64,000 bases of DNA from Conexibacter sp. S30A1 (GTDB lineage Bacteria; Actinomycetota; Thermoleophilia; Solirubrobacterales; Solirubrobacteraceae). The notes beneath the pieces were generated by a model. That model saw only the letters and a list, made by a program, of their open reading frames with translations. It searched no databases and was not told the origin of the DNA. Below, piece by piece: positions 28,093-36,232 of this stretch (its first letter is position 1; the number at the start of each line of letters is the position of its first letter). Made by a program: the position numbers and the translations under genes. The stretch lies in assembly GCF_023330665.1 (NCBI RefSeq), contig NZ_CP097127.1, forward strand, positions 248,001 to 312,000, given 5' to 3'.

Positions 28093-28761
28093 GTGGCGTC
28101 GATCGTGGGCGTGATCTTCGCGATCCGTTACGCCTCGGCGACCGCCACCTGGCTCACCTATCTGGCGCTGGTGGCGGTGCCGATCCTGGCAGCCCTGGCG
28201 CTCGGCTGGCTGGCGCGCGGCGCCAGACCGTGGCTGGCTGCGCTTGCGCCGGTGCTGTTTGCCGTGGCCTGGCTTGCACCTGCGAGCCTCGTCGGCGAGG
28301 CGGCTGCGGCGCTGCTCTCGGCCCTGAGTTGCGTGACGCTCGGCGTCCTGTTGGCGGCCGTGACACCGTCACGGTGGCTGAAGCTCGGGATCCTCGCGAT
28401 GTCGGCAGCCGATGTTTGGCTGGTCGCCTCCGCCCAGCTGCAGGCCCCCAACGCGGTGCTCGTGGCGGCTCGGCCCGGCGGCGGCCTGCCGCAGCTGCAG
28501 AGCGAGCAGTTTGGCAGCATGACGCTCGGCTACGGCGATCTGTTCGTGGCTGCGCTGCTCGGCGGGGCGCTCGCACCCCGCCCCCGCGTCCAGCGCCTGG
28601 CGGCGGCCGTGACGCTCGCGGTCGCGAGCGGCTTTGACCTGCTGTTTTTGGTCGTCTACGAGCTGCCCGCAACCGTGCCGGTCGCGTTGGCGCTGGTGCT
28701 CGTCAGTGTGTGCTGCGACCGGTCGAAGCCGGCGGACGCGACTCCTCCGCCAGTGACGTGA
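28093..28761 (+). CDS. Polytopic membrane protein of unknown function
   Basis: A 222-residue hydrophobic protein with about six helices, including LAALALGWLARG, LAALAPVLFAVAWLAP, LLSALSCVTLGVLLAAV, a DLFVAALLGGALAP segment and FDLLFLVVYELPATVPVALALVLV. GTG 28093 is the first usual start codon, but coding-like sequence in the same frame continues back to the pckG stop at 27951 (including RPLDATWQTRLRWLRGRG), so the true start may be an unusual codon further upstream. No family recognised. It ends 59 bases inside the 3' end of the convergent gene. Confidence 0.65.
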   Translation: MASIVGVIFAIRYASATATWLTYLALVAVPILAALALGWLARGARPWLAALAPVLFAVAWLAPASLVGEAAAALLSALSCVTLGVLLAAVTPSRWLKLGILAMSAADVWLVASAQLQAPNAVLVAARPGGGLPQLQSEQFGSMTLGYGDLFVAALLGGALAPRPRVQRLAAAVTLAVASGFDLLFLVVYELPATVPVALALVLVSVCCDRSKPADATPPPVT

Positions 28762-29266
28762 TGGCCAGCGTGCCGCGGGCCGCCTGCTCCAGCACCTCGG
28801 TCGCCTCCTCGGCGCTGCGCGCGTAGAGCTCGACCAGCAGGTGCACCACGATCCGCTCATCGTCGTGCTTGTGGAAGCGCACGTGGGTGAAGAACTCGCG
28901 TGTGCCATGGTCGCCGAAGGCCGCGTAGGAGAGCGCATCGCCGGCGTCGGGGCCCGAGCAGGTCTCGACCTCGTCCGCGCCCACCGTGACGGTGCACGAG
29001 GCGATCCACGGCGTGCCCGTGATCATCCGCTCCCAGCGGTCCTCGATCGGCTCCACGCGGCCGTTGTGAAAGCCGAGATGCGGCTGGTCGTGCATGCACT
29101 CCAGGCACTGCACGACCGCCTCCTGCATCTCGTCGACGACCTCGGTGCGCTCACCGGTCTCGGGGTCGATGCGGTGAATCCCCTCGTAGTGCAGCTGGAC
29201 CTCGAGGTTCTGTGACCAGCAGCGGTAGCAGCGAAGCCAGCTGCGAACCTCGGTTGAGCGCTCCAT
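28703..29266 (-). CDS. Conserved-looking hypothetical protein with CxxC motifs
   Basis: A 187-residue cytoplasmic protein. It has two C-x2-C pairs: CYRCW near the N-terminus and CLECM at about 54-58, followed by HDQPHLGFHNGRVEPIEDRWERM. Together these could bind zinc. The rest is rich in acidic residues, and the C-terminal third (IVVHLLVELYARSAEEATEVLEQAA) is helical. I do not recognise the family. It is the gene directly downstream of moaA on the same strand (36-base gap), but no link to molybdopterin synthesis is evident. Confidence 0.7.
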   Translation of the reverse strand: MERSTEVRSWLRCYRCWSQNLEVQLHYEGIHRIDPETGERTEVVDEMQEAVVQCLECMHDQPHLGFHNGRVEPIEDRWERMITGTPWIASCTVTVGADEVETCSGPDAGDALSYAAFGDHGTREFFTHVRFHKHDDERIVVHLLVELYARSAEEATEVLEQAARGTLAITSLAEESRPPASTGRSTH

Positions 29267-29302
29267 CGGCCCGATTCTAGACGCGCGCCGTCGCTTGGAC
29301 GC

Positions 29303-30319
29303 TCAGCCGCCGATCGCCGACATCGTCCGCTCAGGCTGGGTGAAGCCCTGCTCACCGATGTGGTGCTTGAGCTCCTTGAGCCAGACCGCCTCGCGGATGA
29401 TCTGCTCGAGCTCGGCGTCGTCGGCGCCAGCTCGCAGCGGCCCGCGCAGATCGGTCTCCCGCAGCGAGAACAGGCAGGTGCGCAGGCGGCCGTCGGCGGT
29501 CAGCCGGATGCGGTTGCAGTCGGAGCAGAAAGGCTCGCTGACCGGGCTGATCAGGCCGATGCGTCCCCTGCCGTCGGCGAAGCGGTAGACGCGAGCGGTG
29601 GCGCTCGGCTCGCGCTCAAGCGCCTCGAGCGGATGCAGCGCGTCGATCAGCGCGTGCAGCTCGGCGCCGCTCAGCACCCGCTCTGAGCTCCAGGCGCGGT
29701 CGGCATCCAGCGGCATGAATTCGATGAAGCGGACCTCATACGGATGGGTGCGCGCCAGCTTCACGAAGGCCGGCACCTCGTCCTCGGTGAAGCCGCGCAG
29801 CGCCACGGCGTTGACCTTGATCGGGTGCGCCTGCGGAAACTGCGCGAGCATCTCCAACCCGCGCAGCACCTGGGCGAGCGCGTCGCGCCGGGTGAGCGCG
29901 TAGAAGCGGTCGCGCTGCAGCGAGTCGACCGAGACGTTGAAGCGCAGCTTTGCGCCGCCGGCCCGCTGGCCGGCGGCTACAAGGGCCGCCGCGTCCCGCT
30001 CGAGCAGGTAGCCGTTGGTCGTGATCGCCACCTCGTGCAGGCCCTCGGTGGCCGCCAGCATCGCCAGCAGGCGGGGAAAGTCGCGGCGCACCAGTGGCTC
30101 TCCGCCTGTGAGCCGGAGATCATGCACGCCCAGACTCGCGAACAGGGCAACCAGGCGCGCGATCTCCTCGAAGCTCAGCACGTCGGCGCGCTCGAGCCAG
30201 GGCAGGCCCTCGGCCGGCATGCAGTACTGGCAGCGGAAGTTGCAGCGGTCGGTCACCGACACCCGCAGGTCGGAGATCAGCCGACCGTGGCCGTCGATCA
30301 GAGGCTCGCTCGCTGACAT
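29303..30319 (-). CDS. moaA: GTP 3',8-cyclase MoaA
   Basis: A 338-residue MoaA starting at ATG 30319. The radical SAM motif is C26-x3-C30-x2-C33 (DRCNFRCQYCMP). The C-terminal second cluster lies in PFCSDCNRIRLTADGRLRTCLFS. The protein ends in the Gly-Gly tail (MSAIGG) that is needed for activity in this family. It performs the first step of molybdopterin synthesis. No other moa genes are nearby; the MOSC protein at 14 kb is the only other gene here with a molybdenum connection. Confidence 0.96.
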   Translation of the reverse strand: MSASEPLIDGHGRLISDLRVSVTDRCNFRCQYCMPAEGLPWLERADVLSFEEIARLVALFASLGVHDLRLTGGEPLVRRDFPRLLAMLAATEGLHEVAITTNGYLLERDAAALVAAGQRAGGAKLRFNVSVDSLQRDRFYALTRRDALAQVLRGLEMLAQFPQAHPIKVNAVALRGFTEDEVPAFVKLARTHPYEVRFIEFMPLDADRAWSSERVLSGAELHALIDALHPLEALEREPSATARVYRFADGRGRIGLISPVSEPFCSDCNRIRLTADGRLRTCLFSLRETDLRGPLRAGADDAELEQIIREAVWLKELKHHIGEQGFTQPERTMSAIGG

Positions 30320-30392
30320 CTTCAGACGATCGATTGTAGGCGTGGCCGGCGCGCTCACCATTCCGCTGCGCGAACGGTTAGCCTGTGAGGTT

Positions 30393-30884
30393 ATGAGTGA
30401 AGAGCTGACCAGGGGCGGGGAGTCGCTTTTCAAGCTCGCTCGCCGCGGCTACGAGCGCGAGGATGTGGACGCCTACGTGGCAACGCTGCAGCGCCAGATC
30501 CGTGAACTTCAGGCGCAGCTTCAGGCGCACCTGCAACACGGGCCCGATGACGCGGTCCGAGAGGCACTTGAACGGGTGGGCGCCGAGGTCGTGAGCGTGC
30601 TCAAGCAGGCCCACGACACCGCTGGTGAGATCGTCGCAGAGGCGGAGCGGGAGGCCGCCGAGGAGCGCGCCCGCGCCAAGCGCGAGGCCGCGCACGTTAC
30701 CGCCGTGGCGGAGCAGCGCGTGCACGAGCTAGACCTGGACACGGATCGCATCTGGGGTGAGCGCGAGCGGATCGTTGCCGACGCGCGCGACCTTGCCCGT
30801 CAGCTCATCCAGCTGGCCGATCAGGCCGCCGCTCGCTTCCCGAGCGACGGCGAGGCCACCGCGGCGCTGAATGCGCGCAATTGA
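30393..30884 (+). CDS. DivIVA/Wag31-like coiled-coil protein
   Basis: A 163-residue protein starting at ATG 30393. The N-terminus (FKLARRGYEREDVDAYVATLQRQIRELQAQL) fits the DivIVA domain, and residues ~45-140 are heptad-like and rich in Ala, Glu and Arg, a coiled coil. Such proteins mark curved membranes and organise polar growth or septation; this one is short, so it may be a paralogue rather than the main Wag31. It overlaps the next gene by 14 bases. Confidence 0.75.
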   Translation: MSEELTRGGESLFKLARRGYEREDVDAYVATLQRQIRELQAQLQAHLQHGPDDAVREALERVGAEVVSVLKQAHDTAGEIVAEAEREAAEERARAKREAAHVTAVAEQRVHELDLDTDRIWGERERIVADARDLARQLIQLADQAAARFPSDGEATAALNARN

Positions 30885-31722
30885 CACCCAGCATCTGGGT
30901 CGGCGCCGTTGGATCTGCTGCTGGCAGGTGGGGGATGTTCTGATCGACCCGGGGCCGACGCTCGCGCTCGAGCACGTGCTTGCACAGCTCGACGGCTTCG
31001 AGCCACGGGCGCTGCTTTTGACCCACATCCACTTCGACCACGCCGGTGGTACCGGCACGCTCGCGGCGCGCTTCCCGCAGGCCGAGGTGTATGTGCACGA
31101 GCGTGGCGCGCCGCACATGGTCGACCCGACGCGGTTGTGGGCGAGCGCCGCACAGCTCTACGGCGAGCAGAACATGCTCTCGCTCTGGGGCGAGTTCGTG
31201 GCGGTGCCGCAGGAGCGCCTGCGGATCCTGAGTGGTGGCGAGACGATCAAGGTCGGCGCCGATCGCTTTGACGTGCTGTACACCCCGGGCCACGCCAAGC
31301 ACCACGTCACCTATATGCACGAGGGCACCGCGTTCGCCGGTGACGTCGCCGGTGTGCGGATCGACAGCGCGACGCCGACGCTGCCGCCGACGCCGCCGCC
31401 TGACATCGACATCGAGGCCTGGCACCGTTCGATCGAGCTGATCCGCGCGCAGCGGCCGCAGCGGCTGGCACTCACCCACTTCGGTGCCTACGACGACGTC
31501 GAGCGGCAGCTCTCAGAGCTCGAAGGGCGACTCGATCGCTGGGCGCGGTCGGCCCGCACGCAGGACCGTGACGCCTGGGTTGCGGATGTCGAGCAGGACG
31601 TTCGCTCGGCGGTCAGCGCGGATCAGCTCCAGTCGTTCCTCGCCGCCATGCCGATCGACCAGTCCTACGCCGGTTTGCGGCGCTACTGGGACCGGAGCAC
31701 CCTTCACCGCCAGCCAGAATGA
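30871..31722 (+). CDS. MBL-fold metallo-hydrolase
   Basis: A 283-residue metallo-beta-lactamase-fold protein. The metal motif is THIHFDHAGG (HxHxDH), then TPGHAKHHVTY, FAGDVAGV, and LTHFGAYDD for the last ligands. The family includes glyoxalase II-like and many other hydrolases; the substrate is not predictable. It overlaps the DivIVA-like gene by 14 bases and clpS by 4 bases. Confidence 0.88.
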   Translation: MRAIDTQHLGRRRWICCWQVGDVLIDPGPTLALEHVLAQLDGFEPRALLLTHIHFDHAGGTGTLAARFPQAEVYVHERGAPHMVDPTRLWASAAQLYGEQNMLSLWGEFVAVPQERLRILSGGETIKVGADRFDVLYTPGHAKHHVTYMHEGTAFAGDVAGVRIDSATPTLPPTPPPDIDIEAWHRSIELIRAQRPQRLALTHFGAYDDVERQLSELEGRLDRWARSARTQDRDAWVADVEQDVRSAVSADQLQSFLAAMPIDQSYAGLRRYWDRSTLHRQPE

Positions 31723-32027
31723 CGTTATTGTTGCCGCCGATGTCACAGACCGTGGAATTGCCAAGTGCACGCGTGCCGGGCGGCGGCACCGGCGGCCAGT
31801 GGCGGGTCGTGGTGCTCAACGACCACCACAACACCTTCGACCACGTCGCTGAGACGCTGGCCACGTATCTGCCGGGGGTGACGCTGGCCCAGGGCTACCG
31901 GCTGGCGGATCGCATCCACAACGACGGTGTTGCGATCGTGTGGAGCGGGGGGCGCGACGACGCCCAGACCCACTGGGCCAACCTTGACGGCGCCGGTCTC
32001 ACGATGGCGCCGCTCGAGGAGGGCTAG
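31719..32027 (+). CDS. clpS: ATP-dependent Clp protease adaptor ClpS
   Basis: A 102-residue protein matching ClpS: a flexible Pro/Gly-rich N-terminus, then WRVVVLNDHHNTFDHVAETLATYLPGVTLAQGYRLADRIHNDGVAIVWSG. The N-D-x-x-N-T-F region corresponds to the N-degron binding loop (LNDDxTPM in E. coli). It presents N-end-rule substrates to ClpC/ClpA. Start at 31719 overlaps the previous stop (ATGA); ATG 31740 is an alternative. Its TAG stop is in the same frame as the downstream PucR-type gene. Confidence 0.85.
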   Translation: MTLLLPPMSQTVELPSARVPGGGTGGQWRVVVLNDHHNTFDHVAETLATYLPGVTLAQGYRLADRIHNDGVAIVWSGGRDDAQTHWANLDGAGLTMAPLEEG

Positions 32028-32066
32028 GGCACGGCCTCGCAGCCCTGGCATGAGCTGCCAGGCGAG

Positions 32067-33212
32067 GTGGCGCAGGCGATCAGGCCGCTGCTGCCCGCGC
32101 TCGCCGACGAGATCATCGCCGCGGTCGGCTCGATCCCGGCCTACCAGCGCCCGCTCGAGGGCGACTTCGGCGTCGGTGTGCGCGCTGGTGTTGAGGCGGC
32201 GCTCACGCATTTGGTGCTGGAGATCGAGGCGGGTGGGCCGGTGCCCCGCTCGGATGTCTATCGGCGCTTGGGGCGCGGCGAGATGCGCGCGGGACGCAGT
32301 CTGGACGCTCTGCTTGGCGCCTACCGTGCAGGCGCTCGGGTCACCTGGCGGCGGGTGGCGAGGGCCTGCGAGGAGCGGGGCATTGCGCCCGCGACCCTCT
32401 ACCTGTTGGCCGAGTCGATCTTCGCCTACATCGACGTGCTCTCGGCCGAGTCGGCGGAGGGCTATGCGCTCGAGCAGACGCGCAGCGCGGGCGAGCTCGA
32501 GATGGCCCGCAGGCGCCTGGTCAGGCTGCTGGTGCGCGACCCGCCGGCCGAGCTTGAGATGGTTGAGCTGGCGGCCCGCGAGGCGGGTTGGGAGCTGCCG
32601 CGCCAGCTCACGGCGGTGGCGATCGAGGTGCCCGCCGGCACGGCGCTGCGGCTTCCCGCCGGCGCGATCGCGGAGCGTGCAGGCGAGGTGCTGTGCCTGA
32701 TCGTCCCGGATCCGCTGGCGCCTGGGCGTCAGTCGCAGATCGAGGCGACGCTGCGCGGCGCGGGCTTTCGGGCAGGCGTCGGGACGACGGTCGCGTGGCG
32801 CCAGGCCGCGCTCAGCTTTGCGCGAGCACGAGCTGCGCTCGCGCTCGCGCTCGCCCGCGCGGAGCCGCTAGTCAGCGCCGACGAGCACACCGGTGAGCTG
32901 CTGCTCGCCGCCGACCCGGTGTTGGCGGCCGAGTTCGCCGCCGCCCAGCTGGCGCCACTTGGCGACCTGTCTGCCGGTGGGCGCGAGCGGCTTACCACGA
33001 CGCTTGCGGTATGGCTTGACGAGCAGGGACGGCTGGCGGCGGTCGCCGCCCGGCTCGGTGTGCATCCACAGACCGTCCGCTACCGGGTCGAGCGCCTGCG
33101 CGAACTCTTCGGAGCGCAGCTGGATGACCCTGACGGGCGCTTCTGGCTGGCGCTGGCGCTGCGCGTGGCTCAGACGCCCGCGGCAGGGACCGGCTCGGGC
33201 GCAGACGCCTGA
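32067..33212 (+). CDS. PucR-type helix-turn-helix transcriptional regulator
   Basis: A 381-residue protein. The C-terminal HTH reads TTLAVWLDEQGRLAAVAARLGVHPQTVRYRVERLRELFG, the typical PucR_HTH. The central part is GGDEF-like without catalytic motifs, and the N-terminus (EIIAAVGSIPAYQRPL) is of the RsbRD/PucR-associated helical type. GTG 32067 is the only usual start, but the frame continues upstream without a start codon (SQPWHELPGE) to the in-frame TAG of clpS at 32025. The protein could thus begin earlier or be made by readthrough. Ligand unknown. Confidence 0.85.
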   Translation: MAQAIRPLLPALADEIIAAVGSIPAYQRPLEGDFGVGVRAGVEAALTHLVLEIEAGGPVPRSDVYRRLGRGEMRAGRSLDALLGAYRAGARVTWRRVARACEERGIAPATLYLLAESIFAYIDVLSAESAEGYALEQTRSAGELEMARRRLVRLLVRDPPAELEMVELAAREAGWELPRQLTAVAIEVPAGTALRLPAGAIAERAGEVLCLIVPDPLAPGRQSQIEATLRGAGFRAGVGTTVAWRQAALSFARARAALALALARAEPLVSADEHTGELLLAADPVLAAEFAAAQLAPLGDLSAGGRERLTTTLAVWLDEQGRLAAVAARLGVHPQTVRYRVERLRELFGAQLDDPDGRFWLALALRVAQTPAAGTGSGADA

Positions 33213-33532
33213 TCGCTGCTGTCCCGGGGCAGCTCTTCAGCCGCGTACTCGTCGTGCCAGACGTAGGTGATCGGCACCTGGTACTTGCCCGAGAAGCGGG
33301 CGCGGAACTCGCGCATCTCGGGGCCCTCCCAGTAGCGGTACCAGTCGTCCTTGGAGTCAAACCAGATCTGTTGCAGGATCCGGTACTGGTCATCGCGCGA
33401 GCGGTGCACCGCATAGCGGGTGGCACCGTAGTCGAGCGCCGCCGGCGCGGCCATCCGCACGACCCCGTCCACGAACATGTCGCCGCGCAGCACGGTTGCG
33501 TACCACTGAATGTGCATCACGCCCTTGGCCAT
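33170..33532 (-). CDS. Hypothetical protein, possible dimeric alpha/beta-barrel
   Basis: A 120-residue protein with alternating strands and helices and several aromatic residues (HIQWYATVLRGDMF, YRILQQIWFDSKDDWYRYWEGPEM, YVWHDEY). The pattern resembles small dimeric alpha-beta barrel proteins (ABM/EthD-like), but I cannot name a family. It overlaps the PucR-type gene tail-to-tail by 43 bases. Confidence 0.6.
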   Translation of the reverse strand: MAKGVMHIQWYATVLRGDMFVDGVVRMAAPAALDYGATRYAVHRSRDDQYRILQQIWFDSKDDWYRYWEGPEMREFRARFSGKYQVPITYVWHDEYAAEELPRDSSDQASAPEPVPAAGV

Positions 33533-33546
33533 GTCGAGGCCTGATC

Positions 33547-33738
33547 TTACACGCAGCGGCGCCGCCGCAGGTCGATCTGCCGGAGCTCCACCTGGAGCGT
33601 CTCCCAGGACTCGAGCTCGACGCGCTCGTAATCGGCGCCGGTCAGGTCATGCAGGTCCTGGTAGTACTGCGTCCAGGCGCGCTGCGTCTCGGCTTCCAGC
33701 TGGCGCAGGACATCGTTATCGGGGGCGATCGTGTTCAC
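33547..33738 (-). CDS. Small hypothetical protein (63 aa)
   Basis: A short protein with GTG start and a good ribosome site (aaggag upstream on the minus strand). It is mostly helical and charged (NDVLRQLEAETQRAWTQYYQDLHDLTG, ESWETLQVELRQIDL) and ends RRRRCV. Its stop lies 14 bases before the start of the downstream hypothetical gene, so the two are probably co-transcribed. No function is suggested. Confidence 0.6.
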   Translation of the reverse strand: MNTIAPDNDVLRQLEAETQRAWTQYYQDLHDLTGADYERVELESWETLQVELRQIDLRRRRCV

Positions 33739-33822
33739 GAGCTGCTCCTTAACCTCTCCTTTGACACCACCGATGGTAGGCGCTCGCGCGGTCGCTGACG
33801 GCTAAGGGCAGGTTAGAGCTGC

Positions 33823-34776
33823 CTAAAGGAACGGCAGCTCGCTGACCACGGCCTCAACCCCGGGGCCAGCCGCGATGGTGCTGCCGACCGGCGCCTCGCG
33901 CCGCACCAGTGCCAGGCCGATCGGACCGAGGCGAGGAGACACGGCAGCGCTCGTGACGGTGCCCACGACGCGTCCCTCCAGCGAGAGCTCGGTGCCGGGC
34001 GCGAGCGGTTCGGTCGCCCGCAGGCCCCGCAGCTGGCGGTTGGGCTTGCCCTTGTAGTAGAGGCGCGCGACCGTCTCCTGACCGACATAGCAGCCCTTGG
34101 TGAACGACACGGCGCGCTCGTTGAGCCCTGCCTCCTGGGGAATGACGCTCTCGTCCAGGTCGATCCCGTAGCGCGGGCGCCCGCGCTCGATGCGCAGCGT
34201 CTCCGCGGCCTGCTCGTCGATCGCCGCGGCACCGGCCGCAAGCACGGCCCCGCGCACGGCGTCGCCATGCTCGCAGGCGAACAGCAGGTCCACGCCCAGG
34301 TCGGTGCGGATCGCCCGTACGCTGACAGCACCGAGCGACACCGGCGCGTGATCGTGCTCGGTGGGGCCGAGCGTCGTACCGGCGCCGGCGATGAGCTCGT
34401 CGGCCAGCGGGCCGACGAGCGAATAAAGGCCGCTCTCCAGGGTGCGCTTGTGCAGCTCCACGTCGTAGCCCAGGCGATAGCGGTGGATCAGGTTGAAGAG
34501 CGCCTGCAGCGCCACGCGCTCGGTGTCGAGCAGGAGCTCGTCACCGGCGTTCAGCACGCGCACGTCGCCAAGCATCTTGCCCTTCGCTGTCAGGAAGGCG
34601 GCGTAGGTGCCGTGGCCGGGGGTGAGTGCGAGGATGTCCTGAGTGAGCTGGCCCTGCAGAAACTCCTTGGCGCCCTGGCCGGTGAGCGCGAGCTTGCCAC
34701 GCTGCGAGCGGTCCAGGAGGCCGACCGACTCGGTGGCTACGCGATAGTCCCGTTCGAAGCCTGTGATCGTGCCCAT
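33823..34776 (-). CDS. ygfZ: Folate-binding YgfZ-like protein (GcvT family)
   Basis: A 317-residue tetrahydrofolate-binding protein of the GcvT fold. The YgfZ signature K-G-C-Y-V-G-Q-E (in FTKGCYVGQETVARL) is present; other family parts are LTGQGAKEFLQGQLTQDI and RYGIDLDESVIPQEAGL. YgfZ-type proteins help build or repair certain iron-sulfur proteins, including radical SAM enzymes, which this window has in number. Start ATG 34776. It is not a glycine-cleavage T protein. Confidence 0.9.
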   Translation of the reverse strand: MGTITGFERDYRVATESVGLLDRSQRGKLALTGQGAKEFLQGQLTQDILALTPGHGTYAAFLTAKGKMLGDVRVLNAGDELLLDTERVALQALFNLIHRYRLGYDVELHKRTLESGLYSLVGPLADELIAGAGTTLGPTEHDHAPVSLGAVSVRAIRTDLGVDLLFACEHGDAVRGAVLAAGAAAIDEQAAETLRIERGRPRYGIDLDESVIPQEAGLNERAVSFTKGCYVGQETVARLYYKGKPNRQLRGLRATEPLAPGTELSLEGRVVGTVTSAAVSPRLGPIGLALVRREAPVGSTIAAGPGVEAVVSELPFL

Positions 34777-34838
34777 GCAGACCAAGCGTGACACAGCCGT
34801 GAGGCGCGCGGCGTGGCGGCTCGCTAGTGTTCGCGGCG

Positions 34839-35201
34839 ATGGCGTTGGCACAGACCTTCACCGACCTGGTGCAGTCGCTACCTGACGACTGGAGCTACCT
34901 GGAGTTCGACCTGCGCATCTTCGACGAGCGCCGCTACGTCGAGGCCGCCACTCTGCTTGTCACCTGCAACGCCCAGCCCTACTCCCGGCGTGACTGGCAC
35001 TGGCGGCTGCGGGTCGCCCATCGCTTCGGCCACGCCGCCTCGGTGCCGGCGGTGCACGCGGCGCTGACGCTGCTTGATGACGCGGGCATCGACGGTGAGC
35101 TGGCACTGCGCGAGACGCGCACCGGTCGCGTCGAGGTGGTGCCGATGTGGGGCCGCACCGAGTCGGTGCGCGAGGAGTTCCGGGTTCTGAGGGCGCAGTA
35201 G
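34839..35201 (+). CDS. Hypothetical protein (120 aa)
   Basis: A soluble protein with balanced composition: TFTDLVQSLPDDWSYLEFDLRIFDERRYVEAATLLVTCNAQPYSRRDWHWRLRVAHRFG and a conserved-looking hydrophobic end. ATG 34839 chosen; GTG 34827 is in frame. It is divergent from ygfZ (62-base gap). I do not recognise the family. Confidence 0.6.
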   Translation: MALAQTFTDLVQSLPDDWSYLEFDLRIFDERRYVEAATLLVTCNAQPYSRRDWHWRLRVAHRFGHAASVPAVHAALTLLDDAGIDGELALRETRTGRVEVVPMWGRTESVREEFRVLRAQ

Positions 35202-35208
35202 CGCCGCC

Positions 35209-36192
35209 TCAGCGTGGCACGAAGCTCGGGTCGAACATCGTCGCGATGTCGGGGCGGCGCTTGACGATCCCGAAGCGCACCTCCCAGCTCGCCCAGCGGC
35301 TGAGCACGCTGTGCTTGAGCGCGCCATAGGGGCCACCGCCACGTGGCAGAAACGCCGGCAGCTCCACCTTGAGCTGCTGGCTGACGGCCCTGCTCGACAG
35401 GCCGCTGACCTGTGACTCCAGATAGTGCTCGCCGGCCACCGGGTGGCGCAGCACGAAGCGGTAGCCGTCAACCAGCGTGTGCACCACCGCGCGTGCCAGG
35501 CCAGGGTCGCGCTTCAGCAGCGATGCGGTTGTGGTGAGCACCAGCTCCGGGTAGGACGGCGCGCAGAAGTCCTGCACGCGAAAGACGTTGAACGGAGGGT
35601 GCTGGTGGGAGAGCTGCACGCCCTCGTCGTTCCAGAACGCGGTTGCGGCCGCGACGTGGCCGGACAGCAGGTCGGGTACGGCGTTGTAGCCGATCGTCAC
35701 GGTCTTGAGCGTCCGCGGCTTGCCGCCCGCGCCTGCGACGACCGAGTCGAGCACCGCCAGGTCGCTCGGGTCGCCGGTCACGCCGATCGTCTTGCCGTCG
35801 AGCTCGCGCGGGTTCCGGTAGCGCGGCTGGGCGATCACCGCCGCCAGTGGCTGCTGCTCGAGCGCCATGATCCCGACCAGGTGCCGGCCCTGCTCGTCGG
35901 CGATCGCCAGGTCGTGGATGTCGAGGATCGCGAACTGCACACGGCCGGCGGTGAGCAGCGCGATCGCGTCGGTGCTCTGGCCGGGGATGCGAACCTGCAG
36001 GTGGATGCCGTTGGCGGTGTCGTAGTGGCGTGCGAGCGCCGTGTAGATGCCGGTGTGGATCGCGTTGGGCGTGAAGTCGAGGATCAGCGAGGCCGTCGGA
36101 AGCCGGCTGGCGGTGGCGGTGGCGCTGGCGGCCGCGCCGGCGCTGAGCGCGAGCGCTGCGACCAGGGCGAGCAGTGTGCGTTTGGTTCTCAT
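35209..36192 (-). CDS. ABC transporter substrate-binding protein, NMT1/ThiY-like
   Basis: A 327-residue secreted binding protein with signal peptide (MRTKRTLLALVAALALSAGAAASA). The fold is of the NMT1/THI5 type: LILDFTPNAIHTGIYTALARHY, GQSTDAIALLTAGRVQFAI, LDGKTIGVTGDPSDLAVLDSV. These proteins bind pyrimidine or thiamine precursors, or sulfonates. No permease or ATPase gene is adjacent, so the transporter is encoded elsewhere or the protein acts alone. Its start is 40 bases from the divergent fbiC start, so the promoters overlap. Confidence 0.85.
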   Translation of the reverse strand: MRTKRTLLALVAALALSAGAAASATATASRLPTASLILDFTPNAIHTGIYTALARHYDTANGIHLQVRIPGQSTDAIALLTAGRVQFAILDIHDLAIADEQGRHLVGIMALEQQPLAAVIAQPRYRNPRELDGKTIGVTGDPSDLAVLDSVVAGAGGKPRTLKTVTIGYNAVPDLLSGHVAAATAFWNDEGVQLSHQHPPFNVFRVQDFCAPSYPELVLTTTASLLKRDPGLARAVVHTLVDGYRFVLRHPVAGEHYLESQVSGLSSRAVSQQLKVELPAFLPRGGGPYGALKHSVLSRWASWEVRFGIVKRRPDIATMFDPSFVPR

Positions 36193-36232
36193 GCTCGGCC
36201 GAGGATAGGCACCTCCTAGAATCTGAGCTTCA

